Counted from the first letter of the stretch, positions 15,909 through 26,307 are shown. The stretch: DNA of 64,000 nucleotides from Streptococcus ictaluri 707-05 (GCF_000188015.2 NZ_AEUX02000007.1:248001-312000); one strand, 5' to 3'. Translations and numbers: made by a program. Notes: generated by a model not told the origin, from the sequence alone.

Positions 15909-16682
15909 ATGAAACCTATATTTGATACACACACCCACTTAAATGTGGACACTTTTAAAGGAAAAGAAGAAGAGGAGCTGGCTTTAGCTAAAGAGATGGG
16001 CGTCGCTTACCACAATGTGGTTGGTTTTGACCAAGAAACCATTGACAGGGCCTTAGCTTTAGCAAACAAGTACCCAGAAGTCTATGCCACCATTGGTTGG
16101 CATCCAACAGAAGCTGGTTCCTACACGCCTGAAATTGAAGAAATGATTGTGGCCAACTTAAAGAATGAAAAGGTCATCGCCTTAGGTGAAATTGGACTGG
16201 ACTATTATTGGATGGAAGACCCCAAAGAGATTCAAATTGAGGTTTTTAAACGTCAAATCCAATTGTCAAAAGATTATAATTTACCATTTGTGGTCCATAC
16301 CCGTGATGCTTTAGAAGACACCTATGAAGTGATTAAAGAGGCTGGTGTTGGGCCCTGTGTTGGGATTATACATTCTTTCAGTGGAAGCTTAGAGGTGGCT
16401 CAAAAATTCATCGACCTGGGTATGCTGATTTCCTTCTCTGGAGTGGTTACTTTCAAAAAAGCAACCGACATTCAGGAAGCTGCGCAAGCCATTCCCCTAG
16501 ATAAAATGCTGGTCGAAACCGATGCGCCATATCTTGCGCCTGTACCAAAACGTGGTCTTGAAAATAAGACAGCTTATACCCGCTATGTGGTGGATAAAAT
16601 AGCAGAGCTTCGCGGTCTGACTTCAGAACAAATTGCGGAAGTAACGACGGCTAATGCCAAGAGGATTTTTAAGATTGACTAA
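15909..16682 (+). CDS. tatD: TatD-family metal-dependent hydrolase (DNase)
   Basis: 257 residues from ATG 15909 (MKPIFDTHTHLN); ATG 15882 is in frame but adds a non-conserved basic stretch. Metal ligands visible: the HTH pair of FDTHTHLN, E in ALGEIGLDYY, H in FVVHTRDA, H in IIHSFSG and D in LVETDAPYL. Family members are 3'-5' exonucleases/deoxyribonucleases. Overlaps the rnmV start, forming the conserved tatD-rnmV-ksgA cluster. Confidence 0.93.
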   Translation: MKPIFDTHTHLNVDTFKGKEEEELALAKEMGVAYHNVVGFDQETIDRALALANKYPEVYATIGWHPTEAGSYTPEIEEMIVANLKNEKVIALGEIGLDYYWMEDPKEIQIEVFKRQIQLSKDYNLPFVVHTRDALEDTYEVIKEAGVGPCVGIIHSFSGSLEVAQKFIDLGMLISFSGVVTFKKATDIQEAAQAIPLDKMLVETDAPYLAPVPKRGLENKTAYTRYVVDKIAELRGLTSEQIAEVTTANAKRIFKID

Positions 16683-17247
16683 AAAAATTAAGATTCAAGA
16701 AGTCATCGTCGTCGAAGGTAAGGATGATACTGCTAATCTCCGACGTTTCTATGAGGTTGACACCTATGAAACAAGAGGCTCAGCAATTAACGATGCTGAC
16801 CTAGAGAGAATTGACCGCCTCAATCAGCTGCGTGGTGTCATTGTCTTTACAGATCCTGATTATAACGGCGAACGCATCCGAAAAATCATTATGCAGGCCG
16901 TGCCGACTGTTCGTCATGCCTTTCTAAACCGAGATGAGGCCGTACCTGGTTCCAAATCAAAAGGACGCTCACTAGGTATCGAACATGCCTCTTTTGAAGA
17001 CTTGCAAAAAGCCTTATCCAAAGTAACCCAATCATACGACGACCAAAATGAGTTTGACATCACTAGAGAAGACTTAGTGAAATTAGGACTGCTCCTAGGT
17101 GGTGACAGTCGTAAACGTCGTGAATATTTGGGTGAAACACTTCGAATTGGCTATTGTAATGGTAAGCAGCTCCTCAAAAGATTGGAACTCTTTGGCATTA
17201 CTCTAGCTCAAGTCAAGGATGCCATGGCTGATTATGACACACCCTAA
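16675..17247 (+). CDS. rnmV: Ribonuclease M5
   Basis: 190 residues from TTG 16675 (MTKKIKIQEVIVVEGKDD), with GAGGA about 10 bp upstream, overlapping tatD by 8 bp; an in-frame ATG at 16654 lies before the Shine-Dalgarno. TOPRIM domain with catalytic E in VVEGKDD and the DPDYNGERIRK motif. Performs the final maturation of 5S rRNA. Confidence 0.92.
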   Translation: MTKKIKIQEVIVVEGKDDTANLRRFYEVDTYETRGSAINDADLERIDRLNQLRGVIVFTDPDYNGERIRKIIMQAVPTVRHAFLNRDEAVPGSKSKGRSLGIEHASFEDLQKALSKVTQSYDDQNEFDITREDLVKLGLLLGGDSRKRREYLGETLRIGYCNGKQLLKRLELFGITLAQVKDAMADYDTP

Positions 17248-17277
17248 CGTAGAAAAACCATTTAGAAATGAGAAAAT

Positions 17278-18150
17278 ATGAGAATTGCTGATTATAGTGT
17301 GACCCGTTCAGTGCTCGAACGTCATGGCTTTACCTTTAAAAAATCCTTTGGTCAAAACTTTTTGACAGATACTAATATCCTTCAAAAAATTGTTGACACG
17401 GCAGAAATTGATAAGGGAGTCAATGTCATTGAGATTGGGCCAGGTATTGGTGCCTTGACAGAATTTTTAGCAGAGAATGCTGCAGAAGTCATGGCCTTTG
17501 AAATCGATGACCGTCTGGTACCTATCTTAGCGGATACCTTGCGTGATTTTGACAATGTTCAAATCATTAACCAAGATATCTTAAAAGCGGATTTACAAAC
17601 ACAGATTAAAGCCTTTAAAAATCCCGATTTACCTATCAAAGTGGTGGCCAACTTACCTTACTACATCACCACCCCTATTTTGATGCACTTAATTGAGAGC
17701 AAAATCCCGTTTCAAGAGTTTGTTGTTATGATGCAACGTGAGGTAGCAGACCGTATTTCAGCTGAGCCAAATACCAAAGTTTATGGCTCCTTATCCATTG
17801 CGGTGCAATATTACACGACGGCTAAGGTAGCCTTTATTGTCCCCAGAACCGTTTTTGTCCCTGCACCAAATGTCGATTCTGCTATTTTAAAAATGGTGCG
17901 CCGTGACCAACCCTTGATTTCCGTGCAAGATGAAAATTTCTTTTTCCGTGTCTCCAAGGTTGGTTTTGTTCATCGCCGTAAGACGCTTTGGAACAACTTG
18001 ACTAGCCATTTTGGAAAAAGTGAGGATACTAAAGCTAAGCTAGAAAAAGGCCTTGCTTTGGCAGATATCAAGCCTTCTATTCGTGGAGAAGCCCTTTCCA
18101 TTCAAGATTTTGGACGATTAGCTGATGCATTGAAAGAAGCTGGACTTTAA
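17278..18150 (+). CDS. ksgA: 16S rRNA dimethyladenosine transferase (KsgA/RsmA)
   Basis: 290 residues. SAM-binding [16 protein letters not shown], acidic [10 protein letters not shown] and catalytic NLPYYITTP (motif IV). Dimethylates two adjacent adenines near the 3' end of 16S rRNA. 30 bp after rnmV. Loss of this enzyme is known to give kasugamycin resistance; the sequence here is intact. Confidence 0.96.
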   Translation: MRIADYSVTRSVLERHGFTFKKSFGQNFLTDTNILQKIVDTAEIDKGVNVIEIGPGIGALTEFLAENAAEVMAFEIDDRLVPILADTLRDFDNVQIINQDILKADLQTQIKAFKNPDLPIKVVANLPYYITTPILMHLIESKIPFQEFVVMMQREVADRISAEPNTKVYGSLSIAVQYYTTAKVAFIVPRTVFVPAPNVDSAILKMVRRDQPLISVQDENFFFRVSKVGFVHRRKTLWNNLTSHFGKSEDTKAKLEKGLALADIKPSIRGEALSIQDFGRLADALKEAGL

Positions 18151-18164
18151 ATAGTACATTAGTA

Positions 18165-18209
18165 ACCCCTGTCAATGGCTGACCTTAGCCGACTGAGGGG
18201 GGCTTTTTT
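18165..18209 (+). terminator. Probable terminator after ksgA
   Basis: CCCCTGTC ... GACTGAGGGG pairing followed by GGC and six T residues. Stem is imperfect. Confidence 0.55.
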
Positions 18210-18296
18210 AGAAGAGAAGTTCTGGAGATAAAGTACTGAAGGGAAATAGATTTTTTGTTATAATGGAATTATTATAAGAAGAAAAAGGGAGCTCAT

Positions 18297-19178
18297 TTGC
18301 AAGGTAAAATTATAAAATCTCTGGCTGGTTTTTATTATGTAGAGTCAGAAGGTCAAGTCTATCAAACGCGAGCGCGTGGGAATTTTAGGCAAAAAGGACA
18401 AAAACCTTATGTTGGAGATCTAGTTGATTTTTCGGCTGATGATCAGTCTGAAGGCTATATATTAGCCATTCACCAACGAAAAAATAGCTTGGTTCGGCCT
18501 CCTATTGTCAATATCGATCAGGCGGTGGTCATTATGTCTGTCAAAGAACCCGATTTTAATAGTAACCTTTTAGATCGATTTCTGATTTTATTAGAGCACA
18601 AGGGAATCCATCCGGTTATTTACATTTCCAAAATGGACCTGTTAAGGGATCCTGAAGAAGTGCAAGCTATTGCTGAAATTGGACGAAATTATAGAAAAAT
18701 TGGCTATGATTTTGTTATGGATTTGGAAAGCTTCTTGCCGCTGTTAGCTGACAAAACCACTGTTTTTATGGGACAAACAGGGGTTGGGAAATCAACCTTG
18801 CTCAATCAAATAGCTCCGGATTTGGCTTTGGAAACGGGTGAAATCTCAGACAGTCTAGGCCGTGGTCGACACACGACTCGGGCAGTTAGTTTTTACAATA
18901 CCCACGGTGGTAAAATCGCGGACACACCTGGATTTTCATCTCTTGATTATGAAATTGATAATGCAGAAGACCTTAATGAAGCCTTTCCTGATTTGCGTCA
19001 TGTTAGTCATGACTGTAAATTCCGCTCTTGTACACATACCCATGAACCTCAATGTGCGGTTAAAGAAGCCGTTGATAAAGGTCTTATTTGGTCAGTTCGC
19101 TATCACAATTACCTTCAGTTTCTCAGTGAAATTGAAGATCGACGTGAAACATATAAAAAAGTTATTAAAAGAAAGTAG
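18297..19178 (+). CDS. rsgA: Ribosome small-subunit-dependent GTPase RsgA (YloQ)
   Basis: 293 residues from TTG 18297 with AAGGGAG upstream. OB-fold N-terminus, circularly permuted GTPase order (YISKMDL G4 before the P-loop [11 protein letters not shown] and DTPGFSS), and C-terminal zinc site [14 protein letters not shown]. Checks late 30S maturation. Ten bases before rpe. Confidence 0.94.
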   Translation: MQGKIIKSLAGFYYVESEGQVYQTRARGNFRQKGQKPYVGDLVDFSADDQSEGYILAIHQRKNSLVRPPIVNIDQAVVIMSVKEPDFNSNLLDRFLILLEHKGIHPVIYISKMDLLRDPEEVQAIAEIGRNYRKIGYDFVMDLESFLPLLADKTTVFMGQTGVGKSTLLNQIAPDLALETGEISDSLGRGRHTTRAVSFYNTHGGKIADTPGFSSLDYEIDNAEDLNEAFPDLRHVSHDCKFRSCTHTHEPQCAVKEAVDKGLIWSVRYHNYLQFLSEIEDRRETYKKVIKRK

Positions 19179-19187
19179 GTCTACTCC

Positions 19188-19850
19188 ATGTCAACACTTA
19201 AAATTGCACCATCTATCCTAGCAGCAGACTATGCTAATTTTGCTTCGGAGCTTAAGCGCATTGAAGAAACAGATGCCGAGTATGTTCATATTGATATTAT
19301 GGATGGTCAATTTGTCCCTAACATCAGCTTTGGTGCAGATGTTGTTGCTAGCATGCGAAAACACAGTAAACTTGTTTTTGACTGTCATTTAATGGTGGTT
19401 AATCCAGAGCGTTACATGGAAGCTTATGCTCAAGCAGGAGCAGATATTATGACCATTCATGTCGAAAGTACCCTACATAGTCATGGGGCTCTGCAAAAGA
19501 TTAAAGGAGCAGGCATGAAGGCAGGTGTGGTCATTAATCCTGGAACGCCAGTGACTGCTATTGAGCCACTTTTAGAATTGGTGGATCAAGTCCTAATTAT
19601 GACCGTTAATCCTGGTTTTGGAGGACAAGCCTTTATTCCAGAATGTTTGGATAAAGTAAGAGCTCTTGTTAAGATGCGCCAAGAAAAAGGTTTATCTTTT
19701 GATATTGAGGTAGATGGTGGTGTTGATGATAAAACCATTAAAGCTTGTTATCAAGCAGGAGCGAATGTTTTTGTTGCAGGTTCTTATCTCTTCAAAGCTA
19801 CTGACTTGGTTAGTCAAGTTCAAACCTTGAGGACAGCTTTAAATGACTAA
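19188..19850 (+). CDS. rpe: Ribulose-phosphate 3-epimerase
   Basis: 220-residue TIM barrel with KIAPSILAADYANF, HIDIMDGQFVPNIS, the metal ligands in FDCHLMV and IEVDGGV, and the NPGFGGQ loop. Interconverts ribulose-5-P and xylulose-5-P. Overlaps thiN by 8 bp. Confidence 0.96.
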   Translation: MSTLKIAPSILAADYANFASELKRIEETDAEYVHIDIMDGQFVPNISFGADVVASMRKHSKLVFDCHLMVVNPERYMEAYAQAGADIMTIHVESTLHSHGALQKIKGAGMKAGVVINPGTPVTAIEPLLELVDQVLIMTVNPGFGGQAFIPECLDKVRALVKMRQEKGLSFDIEVDGGVDDKTIKACYQAGANVFVAGSYLFKATDLVSQVQTLRTALND

Positions 19851-20475
19851 AGTAGCGATGTTTGCAGGTGGAGACCTGACCTACGTCAAAGATGATTTTG
19901 ACCATTTTGTTGGAGTTGATAGAGGAAGTCTGTTTTTAGTCAAAAACGGACTTCCTTTGACAATAGCAGTAGGTGATTTTGACTCTGTAACAAGAGAAGA
20001 GTTATCGATGATTAAAGCGAAAGCTCAGCGTTTGGTGACTGCGGATCCTCAAAAAAATGATACTGATACCGAGTTAGCTTTAAAAGAGGTTTTCAAGCGT
20101 TTCCCCAAGGCCCAAGTGACTCTATTTGGTGCCTTTGGAGGTCGGATTGATCATTTTTTATCCAACATCTTTTTGCCTGGCGATCCAGAATTGGCTCCCT
20201 TTATGGCTCAGCTAACTCTAAGAGATGAGCAAAATAGTGTGACTTACAGACCTGCTGGTCATCATCAGATTATTCAAGAAGAAGGCATGACTTATGTGGC
20301 CTTTATGACAGATGGTAACGCTGAATTGGCCATCAGAGGGGCAAAGTTTGAGTTGACAAAGGATAACTTCTTTAAGAAAAAAATCTACTCCAGTAACGAA
20401 TTCAAGAATCAACCCATTGAAGTGCATGTTCCAGAAGGTTATCTCATCATCGTCCAAAGTAAAGATCGGAGTTAA
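19843..20475 (+). CDS. thiN: Thiamine pyrophosphokinase
   Basis: 210 residues. Contains FVGVDRGSLFLV, AVGDFDSV and the DPQKNDTDTELAL motif, the signature of the thiamine-binding/ATP site. Makes ThDP from thiamine. The rsgA-rpe-thiN-rmuC order is typical of streptococci. Confidence 0.93.
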   Translation: MTKVAMFAGGDLTYVKDDFDHFVGVDRGSLFLVKNGLPLTIAVGDFDSVTREELSMIKAKAQRLVTADPQKNDTDTELALKEVFKRFPKAQVTLFGAFGGRIDHFLSNIFLPGDPELAPFMAQLTLRDEQNSVTYRPAGHHQIIQEEGMTYVAFMTDGNAELAIRGAKFELTKDNFFKKKIYSSNEFKNQPIEVHVPEGYLIIVQSKDRS

Positions 20476-20476
20476 G

Positions 20477-21748
20477 ATGGATATTATTCTATTAGCTTTA
20501 GTAATAGCAGTGCTAGCGGTTGCTCTTTTTTCTTATAGAAAAGTACAGGAGCTGCAAGGACACTTAAAAAAAGAGCTAGAAGATCATGCTGATCATTTAT
20601 CGGATCAGCTATCTTATCAGTTAGATTTAGCGACTAAAAATCAAGTTCTTGATATGAGTCAGCTTATTAATCGTCAACAAACAGAACTCTTTCAGCAGCT
20701 GACAGAGATGCGTGAAGTGTTGCATCAGAGCTTGTCGGATAATCGTGACCGTTCTGACCAACGCCTTCAAACCATACAAGAGACCTTGAGTCAATCGGTC
20801 AAAACCATGCAAGAATCTAACGAAAAACGCTTAGAGGAAATGCGTCATACGGTTGAAGAAAAGCTAGAGCAGACCTTAAAAAATCGCCTCCAAGCTTCTT
20901 TTGAAACGGTGTCCAGACAGTTGGAAACCGTTAACCAAGGGCTAGGTGAAATGCGAACAGTTGCTCAAGATGTGGGAACCTTAAATAAAGTCTTATCCAA
21001 TACCAAAACAAGGGGAATTCTTGGAGAACTACAATTGGGTCAAATTATCGAAGATATCATGACAAGTAGTCAGTATGAAAGAGAATTCCCAACAATTTCA
21101 GGTTCTAGTGAACGGGTGGAATACGCCATTAAACTACCAGGCAATGGCCAAGGGGACTATATCTACCTCCCTATTGACTCTAAGTTTCCTTTAGAGGATT
21201 ATTACCGTTTAGAAGACGCTTATGAACTAGGCGATAAAAACGCTATTGAAAGCAGTCGGAAAGCCCTTTTAGTAGCTATCAAACGATTTGCTAAAGACAT
21301 CAACAAGAAGTATCTCAATCCACCAGAAACCACTAATTTTGGTATTATGTTTTTACCAACCGAAGGCCTTTATTCAGAAGTGGTTAGAAACGCCAGTTTT
21401 TTTGATGCCCTTCGGCGAGAAGAAAATATTGTCGTAGCAGGACCTTCTACTCTATCAGCCTTGCTTAATTCTCTTTCGGTTGGCTTCAAAACCCTTAATG
21501 TTCAAAAAAATGCCGATGATATCAGCAAGATTTTGGGGAATGTGAAGGTAGAATTTGAAAAATTTGGCGGCTTATTGAGTAAAGCTCAAAAGCAAATCAA
21601 TACGGCCAATAATACCCTGGAGCAGTTGCTCTCAACCCGTACAAATGCCATTGTTAGAGCCTTAAATACGGTTGAAAGTTATCAAGATCAATCCACCCAA
21701 TCCTTATTAGATATGCCCTTATTAGAAGAGGAAGACCATGAAAATTAA
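20477..21748 (+). CDS. rmuC: DNA recombination protein RmuC homologue
   Basis: 423 residues from ATG 20477 (CGGAG upstream); the frame opens earlier at 20417 but overlaps thiN. An N-terminal membrane anchor (IILLALVIAVLAVALF), a long coiled coil (about 25-180) and the conserved RmuC nuclease-like core (YIYLPIDSKFPLEDYYRLE, NFGIMFLPTEGLYSEV). Proposed to limit inversions at short inverted repeats. Overlaps yhaM by 11 bp. Confidence 0.92.
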   Translation: MDIILLALVIAVLAVALFSYRKVQELQGHLKKELEDHADHLSDQLSYQLDLATKNQVLDMSQLINRQQTELFQQLTEMREVLHQSLSDNRDRSDQRLQTIQETLSQSVKTMQESNEKRLEEMRHTVEEKLEQTLKNRLQASFETVSRQLETVNQGLGEMRTVAQDVGTLNKVLSNTKTRGILGELQLGQIIEDIMTSSQYEREFPTISGSSERVEYAIKLPGNGQGDYIYLPIDSKFPLEDYYRLEDAYELGDKNAIESSRKALLVAIKRFAKDINKKYLNPPETTNFGIMFLPTEGLYSEVVRNASFFDALRREENIVVAGPSTLSALLNSLSVGFKTLNVQKNADDISKILGNVKVEFEKFGGLLSKAQKQINTANNTLEQLLSTRTNAIVRALNTVESYQDQSTQSLLDMPLLEEEDHEN

Positions 21749-22682
21749 TCAAATGAAAAAAGACCAGCTTTTTGAAGGGTTTTACTTGATCAAATCAGCT
21801 GACGTCCGAAAAACACGAGCAGGTAAAGACTTTATTAACTTTACTTTTCAAGACGATACAGGAGAAATTTCAGGTAACCTGTGGGATGCCCAACCATACA
21901 ATGTTGAAGAATACGTAGCTGGTAAAGTGGTCTTTATGAAAGGGCGACGCGAGGTCTATAATGGGACCCCTCAGGTTAATCAAATTACCCTAAGAAATGT
22001 TCGTCCTGGTGAGCCTAATGACCCTAAAGACTTTAAAGAAAAAGCCCCAGTTAGTGTGTCAGAGGTCCATGATTACCTTGATCAGATGCTCTTTAAAATT
22101 GAAAATGCCACATGGCAACGCATTGTCAGAGCCCTTTATCGCAAATTTGATAAAGAATTCTTTACTTATCCAGCTGCCAAAACCAATCATCATGCTTTTG
22201 AATCAGGTTTGGCTTACCATACAGCTACTATGGTGCGTTTGGCCGATACTATTGGTGACATCTATCCAGAACTCAATAAAAGCCTGCTCTTTGCAGGAAT
22301 CATGCTTCATGACTTAGCTAAAGTACTTGAACTAACAGGACCTGACAATACTGAGTATACGGTGCGAGGCAACTTAATCGGCCATATTGCGCTAATCAAC
22401 GAAGAAATTACCAAAGTATTGGCTGAGTTATCTATTGATGATACCAAAGAAGAGGTCATTGTTTTGCGTCACGTGATTTTGAGTCACCACGGTCAATTGG
22501 AGTATGGAAGTCCTGTTAGACCGCGCATTATGGAAGCTGAAATCATTCACATGATTGACAATATTGATGCTAATATGATGATGATGACAACAGCACTAAG
22601 TCGTGTCGGAGAAGGTGAAATGACTAACCGTATTTTTGCTATGGATAATCGTTCCTTCTACAAACCGAAATATGACGCTTAA
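21738..22682 (+). CDS. yhaM: 3'-5' exoribonuclease YhaM
   Basis: 314 residues: N-terminal OB-fold (DFINFTFQDDTGEISGNLWDA) and an HD phosphohydrolase domain with HHAFESGLAYHTATM, the HDLAKVLEL metal pair and LSHHGQLEYGSPV. In streptococci YhaM trims the 3' ends of most transcripts by a few nucleotides. Normal length. Confidence 0.93.
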   Translation: MKINQMKKDQLFEGFYLIKSADVRKTRAGKDFINFTFQDDTGEISGNLWDAQPYNVEEYVAGKVVFMKGRREVYNGTPQVNQITLRNVRPGEPNDPKDFKEKAPVSVSEVHDYLDQMLFKIENATWQRIVRALYRKFDKEFFTYPAAKTNHHAFESGLAYHTATMVRLADTIGDIYPELNKSLLFAGIMLHDLAKVLELTGPDNTEYTVRGNLIGHIALINEEITKVLAELSIDDTKEEVIVLRHVILSHHGQLEYGSPVRPRIMEAEIIHMIDNIDANMMMMTTALSRVGEGEMTNRIFAMDNRSFYKPKYDA

Positions 22683-22689
22683 TCTGAAG

Positions 22690-22727
22690 AAAAATCGGAC
22701 ATTTCTTGTATGGAATGTTCGTTTTTT
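22690..22727 (+). promoter_or_regulatory. yhaM terminator overlapping PurBox-like repeats upstream of purR
   Basis: CGGACATT / AATGTTCG stem followed by TTTTTT. On opposite strands these arms read AAAATCGGACATT and AAAACGAACATT, similar to the PurBox CCGAAC core. They sit just before the purR -10 (TATAAT 22741-22746), so they may also serve in purR autoregulation. Confidence 0.5.
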
Positions 22728-22775
22728 ATTGACTTTATGATATAATAGTAGAAAGTACATAAAAATGGGGAAATT

Positions 22776-23591
22776 ATGAAATTAAGACGAAGTGAACGTA
22801 TGGTTGTTATCTCTAATTACTTGATTAACAATCCTTATAAATTGACCAGTTTAAATACCTTTGCAACCAAGTATGAAGCTGCCAAGTCTTCTATTTCTGA
22901 GGATATCGCAATCATCAAAAAAGCTTTCGAAGAAGCTAATATTGGTGACATCGATACGCTAACAGGAGCAAGTGGTGGTGTGATTTTTACACCTAGCATT
23001 TCTGAAGCAGAGGCACGTGCTATTGTAGAGGACCTATGTCAACGTCTTTCGGAAAATAACCGCATTTTACCAGGTGGCTATATCTACCTTTCAGATTTAC
23101 TAAGTACACCAAAGATTTTACAAAATATCGGCCGTATTATCGCTAATGCCTTTAAAGGGCAAAAGATTGACGCTGTTATGACAGTCGCTACCAAGGGTGT
23201 TCCGCTAGCCAATGCGGTAGCTAACATCTTGAATGTTCCTTTTGTAATCGTGAGACGTGATTTAAAAATCACAGAAGGCTCAACAGTATCTGTCAACTAT
23301 GCTAGTGCTTCAAGTGATCGTATCGAGAAGATGTTCTTATCAAAACGCAGTTTAAAACCCAATAGTCGTGTTTTGATTGTGGATGACTTCTTAAAAGGTG
23401 GAGGAACCATCACCGGTATGATTAGCTTATTAGCAGAATTTGATAGTACCTTGGTTGGTGTTGCTGTCTTTGCAGAAAATGCTCAATCTCAAAGAGATCA
23501 AATGGCTTTTAAATCACTCTTAAAAGTTTCAGAAATTGATGTTAAAAATAACAATGTCGTCGTTGAACTGGGAAATATTTTCGATAAATAA
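22776..23591 (+). CDS. purR: Purine operon regulator PurR
   Basis: 271 residues. N-terminal winged helix (KLRRSERMVVISNYLINNP) and a C-terminal phosphoribosyltransferase-like domain with the PRPP loop RVLIVDDFLKGGGTITG. In streptococci PRPP binding modulates PurR at pur genes. Intact, ATG 22776 with GGGGAAA upstream. Confidence 0.95.
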   Translation: MKLRRSERMVVISNYLINNPYKLTSLNTFATKYEAAKSSISEDIAIIKKAFEEANIGDIDTLTGASGGVIFTPSISEAEARAIVEDLCQRLSENNRILPGGYIYLSDLLSTPKILQNIGRIIANAFKGQKIDAVMTVATKGVPLANAVANILNVPFVIVRRDLKITEGSTVSVNYASASSDRIEKMFLSKRSLKPNSRVLIVDDFLKGGGTITGMISLLAEFDSTLVGVAVFAENAQSQRDQMAFKSLLKVSEIDVKNNNVVVELGNIFDK

Positions 23592-23626
23592 TAACCAATA
23601 TCATTACAGTTAGAAAAGGAGTAAGC

Positions 23627-26284
23627 ATGGAATTAGAAAATCCAAAGTCAAGTCACGTCAAAAATAAGATCGCTTTAACGTCGACAATCGCCCTACTAAG
23701 CGCAAGCGTGGGGGTATCTCATCAAGTCAAAGCAGATGACGTCAAAACAAATGATACACAGGCTACAAATGCAAATGATGATAATCTCATCAAACCAGAA
23801 ACTTTGGATGAAGCCTTAGCAGCTGTTGAAAATGTTGATCGTCAAATTGGTCAACAAAAAAGAGAATTAAAATATGTTGATTCAGAAATTGCACATGCAG
23901 AATCAGAAGTTGCCTTACTAGAAACGTTGAAAAACAATGAAACGGCTACAGTTGACAATACTGAAAAAGCCCTTCAATCAGTTGTCACAGTTAGTGATGA
24001 GGAATTGGCGACGCAAAGAGATAAAACTCAAGCTTCCCTTACCTCAACAACGAATCAGCTAGTTCAATCTCAAGCAGAGCTAACAACAGAAGAAAGTAAT
24101 CGTCTTGCGCAAGAAGAGCGTGTAGCAAGTGAAGCTGCCCAAGCTAGTCAATTAGCTAAAGAATTGTCGGCTGTTGACCAGAAAGTGGCTAGCTTAAATG
24201 ATATGATTAGCCAGCCTGAGGCAGTTACTTCTCAAGCTAACGAAGCTAGTCATGCTGTCAAATCCTTAGCTCAAGACCTTGAAAAAGCTAAGTCAGACTT
24301 AGCTACAATCGAAGAAACCACAAAGTCGTTGTTGCAGCAGGACTTGTTGAGTAATGAAGCAGCCTTACGTGAAAAAGAAGTTGAATTAAGTAAACTAGTA
24401 GCTAATCAGCCAAGTCGTCAAGTAAATGTTTCAGGCAGTAACGTCATGAAGGTTCCAGAAGGTTATCCTTTTGAAGAAATCAAAAAACTGACAGCTAGTG
24501 GTTACATTGGTACCGCTAATTACAACCGTTACTACTATGACAATGCAGAGACTATCATCACTAAAGCAACTCCAGGTCATCATATTAACAACTATGTTGA
24601 TATTCCAAGTGATTTGGATCGGATAGTTGACCCTGATAATCTTAGCCCAGAAATCCAAAATGAATTAGGACAATTCGCTGCGGATCTTATTAACTCTGTT
24701 CGTCAACAACTAGGCTTAGTTCCAGTTATTGTTACAGAAGGCTCTCAAGAATTTGCCCGCCTTTTGACAAAAGAATATAAAAAGACACATGGTGATTTTC
24801 GTCCGTCATTTATCTATGGTCAACCAGGCCGTAATGGTCATTATGGAGTAGGTCCTCATGACAAGACCATTATTGAAGCCTCTGCAGCAGCTGTAGGACT
24901 TCGTCCTAACGATGACAACATGTATGAAAATGTTGGTTATTTCAACGATATTCACACGGTAAATGGTATCAAGCGAGGTATTTTTGACAGTATTCGCTAC
25001 ATGCTCTTTACAGATAACTTGCACGGCAATGTGTATGGACATGCGGTCAACCTCTTAAGGGTTGATAAAACCAATCCAAATGCACCGATTTATCTAGGTT
25101 TTTCAACGAGTAATGTGCAATCAATGAATGAGCACTTTGTGATTTTCCCAGAATCTAATATTCTTGATGCTAATCGTTTTAGCAAAACACCAATTGCCAA
25201 AACAAGCCAACTTGTCAATGATTCGGCAAGAACACAGCTCTTGAAAAGTAATATCGCGACCATTAAAGCGAGAATGGTTAACTTACAGTCACGCTTATCT
25301 CATCTGTCATCAGAAGCATCAATTAAGTCAATTCAAGCAAAAGTTGATGCCTTGCAAGAAAAGTTAGCGCTTAGCCAAGAAAAATCAAGCCAACTCAATA
25401 AACGTGTGGAAGGGTTATCAGATTCTAAAGGAGCCTTACGCACTCAACTGCTAAAAGCTAAAGAAGAACAAGTAGCTTTGCAAGGAAAACTTGATAAAGC
25501 ACTAGCAACATTAGCTTCTTCAAAAGTAGCGTTGCATCATTTAGAGTCAGATCTTGCTAAGAAAGTTGATAAGATGGCTAGTCTAAAAACAAGAAAAGCC
25601 CACTTAGAGACCTTGCTTGAATTAACGACAAGTTCAAGCGGTAAAGTAAAACTTCATCAAAAATTAAATAAAATGAAACTAGCTTTACGTTTGACAAGCG
25701 CTCAATTAATCACTGCTAAAGATAACCTACAAAAGTTACAAGATCATAAGGCTGATTTACAGTCATCCATTGCAACAGCTGAGCAACGATTAACCTTGCT
25801 TCATTCCTTAGCGCAAAACAATCAATTCCGACCTTTTGGTGTCTTGCGCAACAACCTCTTTCCATTTGCAGAACCAAGAATGCTAAAAGCATCTTCACAA
25901 GAAGAAAGTGAGTTTGAAGCGATTCCTACTGAAGAAACTGAAGAAGTCCTCAGTACCGAAACTCTTAAGAAGATTGCCAGACAAGTGACTAAGCGTTCTT
26001 TTAGTCGTACGGCACAACTGGTTGCTGAAAGCACAGGTCTAGCAGCAGGTGCTATGGTTGAACAAGCCAGTGATATCTTAGCAGCGAAAGCTAATACGTC
26101 ACAAGCTTCAGCTACTAACCCAATGGCTCCAGCCGCAAGCACTTCTTATGGCGCAGGCTCTTCAACAACAAGCAATATGACATCCGATCCAAAAGAAAGC
26201 ACGGAACGTGCTTTGAAAGCGGGAGTCGTTATGTTAGCTGCGGTCGGTTTGACTGGAGCAAAATTAAAAAAAGATAGTGAATAA
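23627..26284 (+). CDS. spyAD: SpyAD-like surface adhesin ('surface exclusion' protein)
   Basis: 885 residues. Signal-peptide-like N-terminus (KIALTSTIALLSASVGVSHQVKA), a coiled-coil region (about 55-260), a central SCP/CAP-related domain (ELGQFAADLINSVRQQLGLV ... HGDFRPSFIYGQPGRNGHYG, about 300-520), a second coiled coil (about 545-720) and a C-terminal hydrophobic stretch with basic tail (VVMLAAVGLTGAKLKKDSE). No LPXTG is visible. Matches the group A streptococcal protein Spy0269/SpyAD, described as an adhesin with a role in division and a vaccine antigen. Identity from recognition of domain order and genomic place. Confidence 0.85.
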   Translation: MELENPKSSHVKNKIALTSTIALLSASVGVSHQVKADDVKTNDTQATNANDDNLIKPETLDEALAAVENVDRQIGQQKRELKYVDSEIAHAESEVALLETLKNNETATVDNTEKALQSVVTVSDEELATQRDKTQASLTSTTNQLVQSQAELTTEESNRLAQEERVASEAAQASQLAKELSAVDQKVASLNDMISQPEAVTSQANEASHAVKSLAQDLEKAKSDLATIEETTKSLLQQDLLSNEAALREKEVELSKLVANQPSRQVNVSGSNVMKVPEGYPFEEIKKLTASGYIGTANYNRYYYDNAETIITKATPGHHINNYVDIPSDLDRIVDPDNLSPEIQNELGQFAADLINSVRQQLGLVPVIVTEGSQEFARLLTKEYKKTHGDFRPSFIYGQPGRNGHYGVGPHDKTIIEASAAAVGLRPNDDNMYENVGYFNDIHTVNGIKRGIFDSIRYMLFTDNLHGNVYGHAVNLLRVDKTNPNAPIYLGFSTSNVQSMNEHFVIFPESNILDANRFSKTPIAKTSQLVNDSARTQLLKSNIATIKARMVNLQSRLSHLSSEASIKSIQAKVDALQEKLALSQEKSSQLNKRVEGLSDSKGALRTQLLKAKEEQVALQGKLDKALATLASSKVALHHLESDLAKKVDKMASLKTRKAHLETLLELTTSSSGKVKLHQKLNKMKLALRLTSAQLITAKDNLQKLQDHKADLQSSIATAEQRLTLLHSLAQNNQFRPFGVLRNNLFPFAEPRMLKASSQEESEFEAIPTEETEEVLSTETLKKIARQVTKRSFSRTAQLVAESTGLAAGAMVEQASDILAAKANTSQASATNPMAPAASTSYGAGSSTTSNMTSDPKESTERALKAGVVMLAAVGLTGAKLKKDSE

Positions 26285-26307
26285 TACTCTAAAAGAGTAA
26301 AAACAGT

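Noticed and set aside
18165..18209. Riboswitch downstream of ksgA
   Set aside because: Only an imperfect GC stem followed by T residues is visible; a terminator is sufficient.
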